A stretch of 64,000 nt of DNA from CAVSRC01 sp963732845. Its GTDB lineage: Bacteria; Pseudomonadota; Alphaproteobacteria; Rhizobiales; Kaistiaceae. The notes below the pieces were generated by a model. That model saw nothing but the letters and a program-made list of their open reading frames with translations, searched no databases and was not told the origin of the DNA. Where the stretch lies: positions 124,001 to 188,000 of the forward strand of contig CAVTBE010000007.1 of the NCBI GenBank assembly GCA_963732845.1, written 5' to 3'. The position numbers and the translations under genes are program-made. Positions 27,770-37,264 of the stretch are shown here, piece by piece (the stretch's first letter is position 1; every line of letters begins with the position of its first letter).

Positions 27770-30313
27770 CTACTTCCCGAGCGTCTCTTTCACCGCCACG
27801 GCAAGCTGCTTGAGCGAGAAGGGCTTGGGCAGGAAGTGGAACTTCTCGTTCTCCGGCAGGTTCTTGCGGAAGGCGTCCTCGGCATAGCCGGAGATGAAGA
27901 TGATCTTCAGGTCCGGCCGCGTCTTGCGCAGCTCCCTCAGCATCGAGGGGCCGTCAAGCTCGGGCATGACCACGTCGGAGACGACCAGATCGATCGTGCC
28001 GCCCAACTCCTTCATCACCTCCAGCGCCTCGATGCCCGACGTCGCCTCGAACACCTTGTAGCCGCGCGAGCCGAGCGCGCGGGCGGCGAAGGCGCGCACC
28101 GCCTCCTCGTCCTCGACCAGCAGGATCGAGGCGGTGCCGGTGAGGTCGGTGATCTCGGCGGCGGCAGATTGCACCTCGGTCGCCGTGACCTCGCCCTCGG
28201 CCGGCACGTGGCGCGGCACGAAGATGCGGAACGTCGTGCCCTTGCCTTCCGAGCTGGTGAAGAAGATGTGGCCGCCGGTCTGCTTGACGATGCCGTAGAC
28301 GGTGGAGAGGCCGAGACCCGTACCCTTGCCGACGTCCTTGGTGGAGAAGAACGGCTCGAAGATCTTGGCCTGCACCGCCGCCGGCATGCCGGTGCCGGTG
28401 TCCACCACCTCGATCATGACGTAGTCGACCTCCGGCAGCGGCTGATAGCCGAAGGCCGCCACTTCCCTCCCCGGCAGGTTCTTGGTGCGGATGGTCATGG
28501 TGCCGCCGCCGGGCATGGCATCGCGGCCGTTGACGGCGAGATTGACGATGACCTGCTCGAACTGGTTGAGGTCGAACTTGACCGGCCACAGGTCGCGGCC
28601 GTGGATCAGATCGAGCTTGACGCTCTCGCCGAGCAGCCGCTGCAGCAGCATCGACAGGTCGGAGAGCGTGTCCGACAGGGTGAGCACCTGCGGGCGCAGC
28701 GTCTGGCGGCGCGAGAAGGCAAGCAGCTGGCGCACCAGGCCGGCGGCCCGGTTGGCGTTCTGCTTGATGTTCATGATGTCCTGGAAGGACGGGTCGCTCG
28801 GCCGGTGGTTGGCGAGAAGCAGGTCGGAGAAGCCGATGATGGCGGTGAGCACGTTGTTGAAGTCGTGCGCGATGCCGCCGGCGAGCTGGCCGACCAATTC
28901 CATCTTCTGCTGCTGGCGCACCTGATGCTCCAGCGCCCGCTGCTCGGTGATGTCGATGACGTTGACGATCACCATCTCGCTGCCGCCCGCCCCTTCCGCC
29001 ACCGGATTGATGAAGAAGCGGCCCGAGCGCTGGCCCTCGCCGGCCAGCGTCGCGTCGATCGCCGGGATGACGCTGGGGCCCTCGGCGGCGGCGGCGAGCG
29101 CGACGGCGAGATTGGGCTTGTCCTGGTCGGCGACGAGATCGGTGAGCGCGCGGGTGGCGTCGGGGCGCACGCCGGGGAACATGCGCAGGAACGGCGCATT
29201 GGTGCGCCCGATGCGGCCGTTGCGGTCGATCGCGGCGATGGCGATCGGCGTATTGTTGAAGAAGCGGGCAAAGCGCACTTCGGCCGCGCGCAGCGCCTCC
29301 GACACCTCCTCGCCCGGCGACCGGTTGAGCACCACCGTGCGCGTCGCGCCCGGCGCCCCGTCGACGGTCACCGGCACGCGATGCAACAGGCGCACCGGCA
29401 GGCTCTGGCCGTTGGCGCGCATCAGGTCGAGGTCGATGATGGCGGTGCGGTTGCGCATCTCGTCGTCGGCCGGCGGGGCGGCCAGCAGCGCGATGCCATC
29501 GCCCTGGACGATGTCGGCGAGCCTCAGCGCGCCGCTGTCGAAGCGCGTCAGGTCGATGCCCAGCCATTCGGCCAGCGTCGCGTTCATGTAGACGATGCGC
29601 CCGTCGGGCTCGGCCGAGAAGAAGCCGGCCGGGGCATGGTCGAGATAATCGATGGCGTGCTGCAGCTCCTGGAACACGGCCTCCTGGCGGGCGCGCTCGG
29701 TGCTGATGTCGGTCAGCGTCCAGGCGGTCAGCGCCTTGCGCTTGTTGGCCGCCGGCAGTGGCCGCGCCGCGATGCGGTACCAGTGGGCGCCGCCGTCCTC
29801 CTCGCCGCCGGACAGCGGCGCCGGGGTGCGCACCTCCTCGGTCGCCGGGCGGCCCTCGCGCAGCTCCTGGGTGATGCGGTAGAGCGCCTCCGCCGCCTCC
29901 GGATTGCCGACCATGACGCGCTCCAGCGCGCGCGCCTCGCTGGCCTCCGTGGCGCCGATGAGATCGGCATAGGCGTGGTTGGCATAGACGATGCCGCCGT
30001 CGCGGCTGGTGATCAGCACGCCCTCGCCGAGCGCGCCCATGAACATCTTGCCGAGGTCGTCGCCCGTACCGCGGCCGCCGAAGCGGACCAGCCCGATGGC
30101 GCCGGCGAGCAACGTGATCACCCCGATGACGGCGAGGATGGCCAACAGGCCGAGGACGAAGGGCTGCGCCTGGTTCGGCGGCATCAGCGTCAGCCCGATC
30201 GAGACGCCGACCAGACCGAAGGCGAGCACGATCAGCCGCCCGGTGCCGGTGATGCGACCGGGACGATCGACCAGGGGTTCGGGGGGAACGGTTTGCGTGG
30301 CGCGTTCGCTCAT
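27770..30313 (-). CDS. cckA: Hybrid sensor histidine kinase CckA
   Basis: The 847-residue membrane kinase that starts the CckA-ChpT-CtrA phosphorelay controlling the alphaproteobacterial cell cycle. Two transmembrane helices lie at residues about 25-75, followed by PAS-like domains. The phosphoacceptor is in GGIAHDFNNVLTAIIGFSDL; ATPase motifs are VNLAVNGRDAMPGGG, VDTGTGMP and STKDVGKGTGLGLSTVYGI. The receiver domain has its Asp in VVSDVVMPELDG and ends with FLPKPFSLKQLAVAVKE. ATG 30313 is the family start. A GANTC site and a half CtrA motif (TTAAC) lie about 50-60 bp upstream. Confidence 0.97.
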   Translation of the reverse strand: MSERATQTVPPEPLVDRPGRITGTGRLIVLAFGLVGVSIGLTLMPPNQAQPFVLGLLAILAVIGVITLLAGAIGLVRFGGRGTGDDLGKMFMGALGEGVLITSRDGGIVYANHAYADLIGATEASEARALERVMVGNPEAAEALYRITQELREGRPATEEVRTPAPLSGGEEDGGAHWYRIAARPLPAANKRKALTAWTLTDISTERARQEAVFQELQHAIDYLDHAPAGFFSAEPDGRIVYMNATLAEWLGIDLTRFDSGALRLADIVQGDGIALLAAPPADDEMRNRTAIIDLDLMRANGQSLPVRLLHRVPVTVDGAPGATRTVVLNRSPGEEVSEALRAAEVRFARFFNNTPIAIAAIDRNGRIGRTNAPFLRMFPGVRPDATRALTDLVADQDKPNLAVALAAAAEGPSVIPAIDATLAGEGQRSGRFFINPVAEGAGGSEMVIVNVIDITEQRALEHQVRQQQKMELVGQLAGGIAHDFNNVLTAIIGFSDLLLANHRPSDPSFQDIMNIKQNANRAAGLVRQLLAFSRRQTLRPQVLTLSDTLSDLSMLLQRLLGESVKLDLIHGRDLWPVKFDLNQFEQVIVNLAVNGRDAMPGGGTMTIRTKNLPGREVAAFGYQPLPEVDYVMIEVVDTGTGMPAAVQAKIFEPFFSTKDVGKGTGLGLSTVYGIVKQTGGHIFFTSSEGKGTTFRIFVPRHVPAEGEVTATEVQSAAAEITDLTGTASILLVEDEEAVRAFAARALGSRGYKVFEATSGIEALEVMKELGGTIDLVVSDVVMPELDGPSMLRELRKTRPDLKIIFISGYAEDAFRKNLPENEKFHFLPKPFSLKQLAVAVKETLGK

Positions 30314-30608
30314 GGCGGCCGCCGTGGCCTCCTGCCTTGCCTTTTGCGGTGGATACGCGCGGAGAATCAATGTTAACGCCTCGTATGTCAGGATGGTGGG
30401 GAAAGTGTCAGAATTCAATTGTGGCCATTGCCCCGCCGCGGCAGAGGGGACGCCGGGCCACAGGAAAGGGTGAAACGGCGGCATATACTTGCATTGCCGG
30501 CCGCTTCACCGGAAAAGTTGTCGACACCGGTGATTCGACGCCAGACCGCCGACCACCGATCCGCCTTGAGTCGCCGCGGGACCGCTTGAAAACGGGAGGA
30601 GGGGCGAA

Positions 30609-31670
30609 ATGCGGGAGTTCCTGATACCGATCTTCGGTGAAGCCGGAGCGGTGGTGGCGCAATTCCTGCTCACCATCATCATCGTCCTCGGCCTGATCGG
30701 CGTCGTCTGGTGGTTCGTGCGGCGTTATTCCGGCGTCCATTTCGGCGGTATCGGCCGTGGACGCGTGCCGCGACTGGCCATCGTCGATGTCATGCCCGTC
30801 GATCGCCGCCGCCGGCTGGTGCTGGTCCGGCGCGACAATGTCGAGCATCTCCTGCTCATCGGCGGCCCCGGCGACGTCGTCGTCGAGGGCACGATCCAGC
30901 GTGTGCGCCAGCGCAGCCCCCAGCAGACCGCCCAACAAGCCGCCCAGGCCGCCCAAGCCCAGCGCGCCGCGCTGCAGCCTGCCTTCGAACCGCCGCCGGC
31001 AACCGAACTGGAAGCCCCGCCGGCCGAGCGGGCGGCCATCGAACGCCCGCCGGTCAACGCACCGATCCCCTTCCCGGCTGTCCGCAACACGCATCTGCAG
31101 GCGCCCGCCGGCAACGGCCGGCCCCTGCTCCGCTCTGTGCGGCCGCCACCGGTGCCGCCATCGCTGCCTGAGGCCCAACCCGAGCCCCCGCCTGAGCCCG
31201 AGGCCGTTGCCGAGCCGCAACCGGCGCCCGTAGCCTCGGCGGCATTCGTCGAGCCGCAGCACCCGACCCAGCTTGAGCCGATCGAAAGCTGGCCTGAAGC
31301 CGAAACCGCGGCGCCGCCGCCACCGGAGGCGCCACAGCAGCCGGAGCCGCAGGAAGTGGCAGCCGCAGGGCTGTTCCCCGAGGTCATGACCGCCGAGGCC
31401 GCGCCGCCGCCGACGGCGCCGGCGGCGGAACCGGCCGCGCCGCTACCGGCGACATTCGCCGAGGCGGAACGGGAAGCCGCGGCGCAGGCCGGGCAGGCGG
31501 CGCTCGATCTCGGCGACGTCGAGGGCGAGGTTGAGAGCTTCGCGGAAGCCCCCGCGACGGCCGCCGGACAGGAGGAGACGGTGACGCCTGAGTCCACCGC
31601 CAGGGTCAGCGACCTCGAGCGCGAGATGGCCCGCCTCCTCGACGAGATCACCACGCGCCGCTCGACCTGA
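30609..31670 (+). CDS. FliO-like membrane protein with long proline/alanine-rich tail
   Basis: A 353-residue protein. An N-terminal transmembrane helix (FLLTIIIVLGLIGVVWWFV) is followed by a FliO/MopB-type domain, LAIVDVMPVDRRRRLVLVRR and NVEHLLLIGGPGDVVVEGTI. From about residue 105 on it is a low-complexity tail rich in Pro, Ala and Glu, ending in a short helix (SDLEREMARLLDEITTR). I recall a FliO-like gene beside cckA in other rhizobia, which fits. No other flagellar genes are in the window, so a role outside the flagellum is possible. Confidence 0.75.
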   Translation: MREFLIPIFGEAGAVVAQFLLTIIIVLGLIGVVWWFVRRYSGVHFGGIGRGRVPRLAIVDVMPVDRRRRLVLVRRDNVEHLLLIGGPGDVVVEGTIQRVRQRSPQQTAQQAAQAAQAQRAALQPAFEPPPATELEAPPAERAAIERPPVNAPIPFPAVRNTHLQAPAGNGRPLLRSVRPPPVPPSLPEAQPEPPPEPEAVAEPQPAPVASAAFVEPQHPTQLEPIESWPEAETAAPPPPEAPQQPEPQEVAAAGLFPEVMTAEAAPPPTAPAAEPAAPLPATFAEAEREAAAQAGQAALDLGDVEGEVESFAEAPATAAGQEETVTPESTARVSDLEREMARLLDEITTRRST

Positions 31671-31676
31671 TCCGCA

Positions 31677-31700
31677 AAACGGCGGAATTCCGCCGTTTCT
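31677..31700 (+). terminator. Rho-independent-like terminator after the FliO-like gene
   Basis: AAACGGCGG (31677-31685), AATT loop, CCGCCGTTT (31690-31698): a perfect 9-bp stem 7 bp after the stop codon, with T residues at the end of the stem. Confidence 0.7.
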
Positions 31701-31803
31701 CGCCAGCGTTGCCGTCACGCGACTGTCAACGGACAGTTATTGTCCGGAGGGGATCGCCTCGCTATATTCCGCGCGCATTGCTGCGGGAAATGAGGGTGTC
31801 TGC

Positions 31804-32220
31804 ATGCCGCGTGCGCGCGTTGACGAGTATCGTCCAACCGACAGCGAAGAGTTCATGAACGAACGCCAGCGTGAGTATTTCCGCCAGAAGCTGCTGGCAT
31901 GGAAAGACGAGATTCTGCGCGAGGCGCGTGAGACCCTTCAGCATCTGCAGGACGAGAGCCAGAATCACTCCGACCTCGCCGACCGCGCGTCGTCCGAAAC
32001 CGACCGCGCCATCGAACTGCGCGCGCGCGACCGCCAGCGCAAGCTGATCGCCAAGATCGATTCGGCGCTCAGCCGCATCGAGGACGGCACCTACGGCTAT
32101 TGCGAGGAGACCGGCGAGCCGATCAGCCTGAAGCGGCTCGACGCCCGGCCGATCGCAACGCTGTCGATCGAGGCGCAGGAGCGCCACGAGCGCCGCGAGC
32201 GGGTCTACCGGGACGACTGA
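31804..32220 (+). CDS. dksA: RNA polymerase-binding transcription factor DksA, single-cysteine type
   Basis: Binds the secondary channel of RNA polymerase and with ppGpp tunes rRNA and amino-acid promoters. The 138-residue protein has the coiled coil (from about residue 25) with the tip SDLADRASSETDRAIEL, and the globular part YGYCEETGEPISLKRLDARP. The usual four zinc-binding cysteines are reduced to one (in YCEET); the second pair reads SIEA. Alphaproteobacterial DksA proteins that work without zinc are known. A Met at residue 18 is an alternative start. Preceded by its own intergenic region. Confidence 0.94.
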   Translation: MPRARVDEYRPTDSEEFMNERQREYFRQKLLAWKDEILREARETLQHLQDESQNHSDLADRASSETDRAIELRARDRQRKLIAKIDSALSRIEDGTYGYCEETGEPISLKRLDARPIATLSIEAQERHERRERVYRDD

Positions 32221-32302
32221 GACCGGGCGCATCGGCCCGCCGCTCGTGACCCGGCCGCCGGTCGCAGTTGGACACCGCAAGGCCGGCGCGATAGACGACG
32301 GC

Positions 32303-32971
32303 ATGCCTCCCTTTCAGGTCTACCTTCTCGACTACGACGGTACGCTTGCCGACACGCGGCCGGCTGCCATCGCCTGCCTCACCCGCACCCTGCACGAGCG
32401 CAACGCCACCGCGCCCGAGGACCGGATAAAGGCTGTCATCGCCAGCGGCATGACGCTGGAATTCGCCATCGCCACGCTGTTGCCTGGTCTGGCGGATGAC
32501 GAGATTCCCGGCTGCGTCACCCAATACCGCGCGCGCTATACGGATATCGACCGGCAGATGACGGCGCTCTTCGCGGGCGCTCGCGAGACCATGACGCGCC
32601 TGCACGAAGACGGCCGCAAGATCGTGGTGCTGAGCAACAAGGCGCGCGCCGCACTCGAGGACGCGCTTGCCCGATTCGGCCTTCTCGACATGGCAAGCGC
32701 CGTTCTTGCCGCCGATCCCGGCGTGCCGATCAAACCCGACCCGCAAGCCTTCCACCAGCGCGTTCGTCCGCTCTTCGACGGCCTGGTTCCGTCTGATTTC
32801 GTCATGGTCGGCGACACCGCGGCCGATATCGCGTTTGCACAGGCCGCAGGCATCGCCAGCTGCTGGACACGCTATGGCTACGGCGACGCCGATCGCTGCC
32901 TGGCGATGAAGCCCGATTTCGTGGCGGACGCCCTGCCAGAGCTTCTGAGCACCGGCGCCAAACCGGCGTGA
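32303..32971 (+). CDS. HAD-family phosphatase, phosphoglycolate phosphatase-like
   Basis: A 222-residue HAD hydrolase of the Gph/PPase-like type with a helical cap. Motif I is YLLDYDGTLADTRPAA (nucleophile Asp and acid Asp), motif II is VVLSNKARAALE, motif III the Lys in VPIKPDPQAF, and motif IV VMVGDTAADIAFAQAAGI. ATG 32303 (MPPFQVYLLDYDG) is the start closest to motif I; 19 codons upstream are open but unlike the family. Substrate is unproven; phosphoglycolate or a similar small phosphate ester is likely. Confidence 0.85.
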   Translation: MPPFQVYLLDYDGTLADTRPAAIACLTRTLHERNATAPEDRIKAVIASGMTLEFAIATLLPGLADDEIPGCVTQYRARYTDIDRQMTALFAGARETMTRLHEDGRKIVVLSNKARAALEDALARFGLLDMASAVLAADPGVPIKPDPQAFHQRVRPLFDGLVPSDFVMVGDTAADIAFAQAAGIASCWTRYGYGDADRCLAMKPDFVADALPELLSTGAKPA

Positions 32972-33163
32972 AGCATGAAAAATCGAGGCAATTCTGATGT
33001 GATGCCGTTCACAGGGCGTTCATGTGAAGAACTCTATGTATGGATCGAGCCTCCGGGCAGGAAAGCGCCCAGTTTTGACCGCAATTTCCGGCTTGGACGG
33101 TAGGCAACTTCGACGCGCGGACGTCCGGGACGCCGGCGGCGTGCGCAAAGCAGGAGCTGAAGC

Positions 33164-33652
33164 ATGAAGAAACTCTTGATGGCAGCAACCGCGATCAGTG
33201 GTGTCGTCCTCTTCGCCGGGAACGCGCTGGCCGCGTCCGACTACGAGTGCCGGTCCTATGCCCAGAGCCAGGCCGACGCCTATGCGCCGACCGGCAAGGG
33301 CGCCATCGTGGGCGGCGCCTTCGGTGCCGGCCTTGGCGCGATCATTGCGGGCGCCACTGGCGGCAATGCCGGCACCGGCGCGATCGCCGGCGGCGTCGGC
33401 GGTGCCGTGCTCGGCGGTGCGGCCAACCAGAGCGAGCGCCAGCGCGTCTATCGCGATGCCTACTGGCAGTGCATGAACAGCGGCCCCGCTCCGGCGCCGG
33501 TCTACGATGCCGGCGCGCCGCCTCCCGGCTATGGCCAGCAGTGGTGGATGCAGGCCTGCGCCTCCAAGTACCGGTCCTTCCAGTGGGATGGCCCGTACGC
33601 CGGCCAGTTCAAGGGCTTCGACGGCGCCTGGCACTGGTGCAGCGTCAACTAG
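33164..33652 (+). CDS. Secreted glycine-zipper protein with BA14K-like end
   Basis: A 162-residue protein with a signal peptide (LLMAATAISGVVLFAGNALA). The middle, GAIVGGAFGAGLGAIIAGAT and GGVGGAVLGGAANQ, is a glycine-zipper hairpin that can insert in membranes. The C-terminal part CASKYRSFQWDGPYAGQFKG with FDGAWHWC resembles the BA14K repeat seen in rhizobial and Brucella surface proteins. AGGAG precedes the ATG. Monocistronic, ended by a strong terminator. Probably an outer-membrane or periplasmic surface protein. Confidence 0.72.
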   Translation: MKKLLMAATAISGVVLFAGNALAASDYECRSYAQSQADAYAPTGKGAIVGGAFGAGLGAIIAGATGGNAGTGAIAGGVGGAVLGGAANQSERQRVYRDAYWQCMNSGPAPAPVYDAGAPPPGYGQQWWMQACASKYRSFQWDGPYAGQFKGFDGAWHWCSVN

Positions 33653-33684
33653 GCACCGCAGCCTGACAGCCTGACATTGGCATG

Positions 33685-33720
33685 ACGCCCGCGACTTATG
33701 TCGCGGGCGTTTCCGTTTTT
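33685..33720 (+). terminator. Rho-independent terminator
   Basis: ACGCCCGCGAC (33685-33695), TTAT loop, GTCGCGGGCGT (33700-33710), then TTCCGTTTTT. An 11-bp perfect stem with a T-rich tail, the clearest terminator in the window, ending the glycine-zipper gene. Confidence 0.88.
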
Positions 33721-33740
33721 GGCAGGCTAGACTGCGCCCC

Positions 33741-34268
33741 ATGAAACAACTCGTCCTCCTGCGCCATTTCAAATCGTCCTGGCATGAACATGGCGCCGCC
33801 GACCGCGACCGCCCGCTGGCGCCGCGCGGCCAGCGCGATGCCGTCAGCATGGCCGAAGCCATCGTCGCCCACGACTTCGTGCCCGATCGCATCCTGTGTT
33901 CGCCCGCCCGGCGCACGCGCGAGACGCTGGCCGCCCTCGAACCGGGGCTCGGCGACGGGCGCGACATCGTCTTCATCGAAGCGCTCTATTCCGGCCCCGA
34001 CCAGGACTATCGCGACATCATTGCGACCGAGGGCGGCGACGTCGACCGGCTCATGGTGATCGGCCACAATCCGCGCATCCACGCCACCGCGCTGGAGCTG
34101 ATCGGCCACGGTGGCAGCAAGGCGGTGCGCAACCTGCTGGCGACGAAATACCCGACCGGAAGCCTGTCCGTGATCGAATTCGACGCCGAATCCTGGTCGA
34201 CCATCGCCGAGGGCAGTGGCCAGCTCGTGGCCTTCATCCGTCCCCACGACCTCGTCCCCGAGGTCTAA
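33741..34268 (+). CDS. Histidine phosphatase, SixA-like
   Basis: A 175-residue branch-2-type small histidine phosphatase. The catalytic His lies in LVLLRHFKSSWHEHG, where the usual RHG is RHxKSSW as in SixA. Further motifs are ILCSPARRTRETL and MVIGHNPRIHATAL with the second catalytic His. SixA dephosphorylates the His of phosphotransfer domains. It begins after a strong terminator, so it has its own promoter, and is followed after 59 bp by ycjX. Confidence 0.85.
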   Translation: MKQLVLLRHFKSSWHEHGAADRDRPLAPRGQRDAVSMAEAIVAHDFVPDRILCSPARRTRETLAALEPGLGDGRDIVFIEALYSGPDQDYRDIIATEGGDVDRLMVIGHNPRIHATALELIGHGGSKAVRNLLATKYPTGSLSVIEFDAESWSTIAEGSGQLVAFIRPHDLVPEV

Positions 34269-34327
34269 AGCCTTTCGCCGGGACACCCGGACGCCTACAT
34301 CTGGTTCCGGAACAGCCGGAGCCGGAC

Positions 34328-35779
34328 GTGCAGCTGACGACGATCACCGACGAGACCCGTCTCGCGCTCGCCAACCTCGCCGACCGCGCCACCGGTGTGG
34401 TGACGCCGTCCGTGCGACTGGGGGTGACCGGCCTGGCGCGAGCCGGCAAGACCGTGTTCATCGCCGCCCTCGTCCACAATCTCGTCCATGGCGGCCGTCT
34501 GCCTTTGTTCAAGTCCTATGCCGCCGGCCGGGTGGCCGGCGCCCGGCTGGAGCCGCAGCCGGACGACGCCGTGCCCCGCTTCGACTATGAGCGCCATGTC
34601 CGCGCTTTGGTCGAGGAGCGCCTGTGGCCGGATTCGACCCGCCAGATCAGCGAACTGCGCCTGACGGTCGCCTACGAGTCCGCCTCCCTGCTGACCCGCA
34701 CGCTGAGCAGCGGGCGGCTCCACATCGACATCGTCGACTATCCCGGCGAATGGCTGCTCGACCTGCCGCTACTCTCCAAGAGCTACACGGAATGGTCGCG
34801 CGAGGCGCTTGTCGCCGCCGCCCGCGACGGCCACCGCGACCACGCCGGAGACTGGCTGAAACGGCTGCAGCATGTCGATGCCCGGGCGCCCGCCGACGAA
34901 ACGCTCGCCCGCGAACTGACCGACATCTTCACTGCCTATCTGCGCGCCTGCCGTGCCGACAGCCGCCTGCTGTCCACCCAGCCGCCGGGCCGCTTCCTGA
35001 TGCCCGGCGACCTCGACAACTCGCCGGCCCTCACCTTCGCGCCGCTGCGCCTCGAAAACGACGACGAAGGCCCGACCGGGTCGCTCGCCCGCATGATGGC
35101 GCGGCGCTACCTGGCCTATCGCAACGCCGTCGTGCGCCCCTTTTTCCGCGACCATTTCGCCCGCCTCGACCGCCAGATCGTGATGGTCGATGTGCTCACC
35201 GCGCTCAATGCCGGCCCGGTCGCCGTCGCCGACCTGGAAGCGGCGCTGGCCGCCATCCTCGGCTCCTACCGGCTCGGCCGCACCAACTGGCTGAGCGGCC
35301 TCTACAGCCGGCGCATCGACCGCATCCTCTTCGCCGCCACCAAGGCCGACCAGCTTCACCACGGCGACCACGACCGGCTGGAGGCGATCCTCGGCCGGCT
35401 GGTCAGCCGCGCCAGCGAGCGCGCCCGCTTCGCCGGCGCCCGCGTCGAGGTGCTGGCGCTGGCCGCCGTACGCGCCACCCGCGAGGCCACCGTGACCAAG
35501 GGCGGCGACTCGCTGCCGACGATCATCGGCATCCCCCAGCCGGGCGAGACGGTGGACGGCAAGGTGTTCGACGGCCGCACCGAAATCGCGTGGTTTCCCG
35601 GTGACTTGCCGGACGATCCAGAATCGGTTTTTGAAGGCGGCAACGATCACCCAAGCGTGCGCTTCGCCCGCTTCCGGCCACCCAAGCTGGAACGCACCGC
35701 CGAAGGCCTGACCCTGTCGCTGCCCCATATCCGGCTCGACCGGGCGCTGGAATTCCTGCTCGGAGACCGGCTGGCATGA
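34328..35779 (+). CDS. ycjX: YcjX family (DUF463) GTP-binding protein
   Basis: A 483-residue P-loop protein. Walker A is GVTGLARAGKTVFIAALVHN; HIDIVDYPGEWLLDLPLL is the Asp-containing motif 3, and LFAATKADQLHHGDHDRL carries a TKAD base-recognition motif. These are the YcjX hallmarks; in enterobacteria the gene belongs to the Psp envelope-stress regulon. The GTG at 34328 is the start closest to the conserved part; the frame is open much further upstream. The stop overlaps the next start (ATGA). The cellular role in alphaproteobacteria is unknown. Confidence 0.9.
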   Translation: MQLTTITDETRLALANLADRATGVVTPSVRLGVTGLARAGKTVFIAALVHNLVHGGRLPLFKSYAAGRVAGARLEPQPDDAVPRFDYERHVRALVEERLWPDSTRQISELRLTVAYESASLLTRTLSSGRLHIDIVDYPGEWLLDLPLLSKSYTEWSREALVAAARDGHRDHAGDWLKRLQHVDARAPADETLARELTDIFTAYLRACRADSRLLSTQPPGRFLMPGDLDNSPALTFAPLRLENDDEGPTGSLARMMARRYLAYRNAVVRPFFRDHFARLDRQIVMVDVLTALNAGPVAVADLEAALAAILGSYRLGRTNWLSGLYSRRIDRILFAATKADQLHHGDHDRLEAILGRLVSRASERARFAGARVEVLALAAVRATREATVTKGGDSLPTIIGIPQPGETVDGKVFDGRTEIAWFPGDLPDDPESVFEGGNDHPSVRFARFRPPKLERTAEGLTLSLPHIRLDRALEFLLGDRLA

Positions 35780-36741
35780 GACGCCCGACCGCCTTTACCC
35801 TCGACGAGGTGCGCTACGAGCCCGACGAGCTCTATCCCGCCGACGAGCCGGCGCCCGCCGCCGACGGGCCGCCGCCGTCACGCAAGCGGCGCGGTCATTG
35901 GCTGGGGCTGCTGCTCGCCGCGCTCGGTGGCCTCGCCTCGCTCGCTCTCGGGCTCGCCATCGACCGGCTGGTGCGCGACCTCTTCGCCCGCAACGATTGG
36001 CTGGGCTGGCTGGCGCTGGCGCTGGTGGCGCTGGCCGGGGTGGCGCTCTTCGTCCTCGCCGCCCGCGAGATCGCCGCACTCCTGCGCCTGAGGCGCATCA
36101 ACGCCATCCACGCCCGCGCCGTCATCGCGGCGGAAGCCGACGACCGCGAGGCGGCGCTCGCCGTCCTCGACGAGGTCGAGCAGCTCTACCGTCGGCGTCC
36201 GGAGACGGCACGCGGCCGCGCCGCGCTTGCCGGCCACCGCAAGGAGATCATCGACGGGCGCGACCTGATCGCACTGGCCGAGAGCGAGCTGCTGCTTCCG
36301 CTTGATGCCAATGCCCACCGCATGGTGCTCGACGCCGCCAAGCGGGTGGCGCTGGTCACCGCCATCTCGCCCAGAGCCCTCGTCGATCTCCTCTTCGTCG
36401 GCGCGCAGGTGCTGCGCCTCATCCGGCGGCTGGCGACGCTCTATGGCGGCCGGCCGGGCACCATCGGCTTCTTCCGTCTGGCCAAAGCAACGCTCACCCA
36501 TCTGGCGGTGACCGGCGGCATGGCGGCCGGCGATTCGCTGGTCCAGCAGGTTCTCGGCACCGGCATCGCGGCGCGGCTTTCAGCGCGGCTCGGCGAGGGC
36601 GTGGTCAACGGGCTGCTGACCGCCCGCGTCGGCATTGCGGCCATCGAGGTGTGCCGGCCGCTGCCCTTCATCAACGGCTCGCCGCCGCGCCTGGTCGACG
36701 TGATGGCGGCGCTCCGCCCGCTGGCGACGGAGAAGGCGTAG
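35776..36741 (+). CDS. ycjF: YcjF/TIGR01620 family membrane protein (DUF697)
   Basis: A 321-residue inner-membrane protein. A charged N-terminus of about 40 residues is followed by two helices (LGLLLAALGGLASLALGLA and WLGWLALALVALAGVALFVL), a soluble part and the DUF697 region (LDAAKRVALVTAISPRALVD with LLFVGAQVLRLIRRLATLYG). It is translationally coupled to ycjX by a four-base overlap; the pair travels together widely and probably acts as a membrane-bound complex. Function unknown beyond the envelope-stress link in enterobacteria. Confidence 0.87.
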   Translation: MRRPTAFTLDEVRYEPDELYPADEPAPAADGPPPSRKRRGHWLGLLLAALGGLASLALGLAIDRLVRDLFARNDWLGWLALALVALAGVALFVLAAREIAALLRLRRINAIHARAVIAAEADDREAALAVLDEVEQLYRRRPETARGRAALAGHRKEIIDGRDLIALAESELLLPLDANAHRMVLDAAKRVALVTAISPRALVDLLFVGAQVLRLIRRLATLYGGRPGTIGFFRLAKATLTHLAVTGGMAAGDSLVQQVLGTGIAARLSARLGEGVVNGLLTARVGIAAIEVCRPLPFINGSPPRLVDVMAALRPLATEKA

Positions 36742-36757
36742 CGCAGGCGATGTCGCC

Positions 36758-37264
36758 TCAGACCTTCTGCCACTCGGTCACCGCCGGCCCTTCCCTGCCG
36801 GCGACCGGGTCGGCCCAGGGGCTCGGCACGGCGGCGATGCGCCTGCGGATGCCGGCCCTGTCCTCGGCACCCTCGCGCATCAGGTCGGCGCGCGCCCCCG
36901 GCGGATAAGCGCCGATGACCAGCAGGTCCGGCGACCCCGACAGGCGCTTGTGGCCGACGCCGGCCGGGATCAGGACGGCATCGCCGGCCTTGGCATGGAC
37001 GGTGGCGCCGCCCTCCCCGCCGAAGCGCACTTGCGCCGAACCGGCGGCGATGCCCAGCACCTCGTGCGCCGTCGAATGATAGTGGTGGAAGGGAAAGATG
37101 CCGTTGCGCCAGCCATTGCCCCAGCCGTTGCCCTGGAACAGCGCCTCGAAGGCGACCGCCGGATCGCCCGCCGCCGGATCGATGACGCCGGCATAGTGGA
37201 TCAGCGGCAGGCGGTTGTTGGGGATGTCGCCGTCGTCGACGAAATGGTGGAGGCTGATCTGCAT
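36758..37264 (-). CDS. Cupin-domain protein (YjlB-like)
   Basis: A 168-residue single-domain cupin. The metal-binding motif 1 is seen in GIFPFHHYHSTAHEVLGIA (His pair and Glu) and motif 2 around AGDAVLIPAGVGHKRLSG. The sequence and length resemble the YjlB-type cupins of unknown function. It is convergent with ycjF and divergent from the MMPL transporter gene. Substrate unknown. Confidence 0.8.
   Translation of the reverse strand: MQISLHHFVDDGDIPNNRLPLIHYAGVIDPAAGDPAVAFEALFQGNGWGNGWRNGIFPFHHYHSTAHEVLGIAAGSAQVRFGGEGGATVHAKAGDAVLIPAGVGHKRLSGSPDLLVIGAYPPGARADLMREGAEDRAGIRRRIAAVPSPWADPVAGREGPAVTEWQKV

Noticed and set aside
27581..30376. A 931-residue plus-strand frame opposite cckA
   Set aside because: Antisense shadow; the minus strand encodes a complete hybrid kinase.
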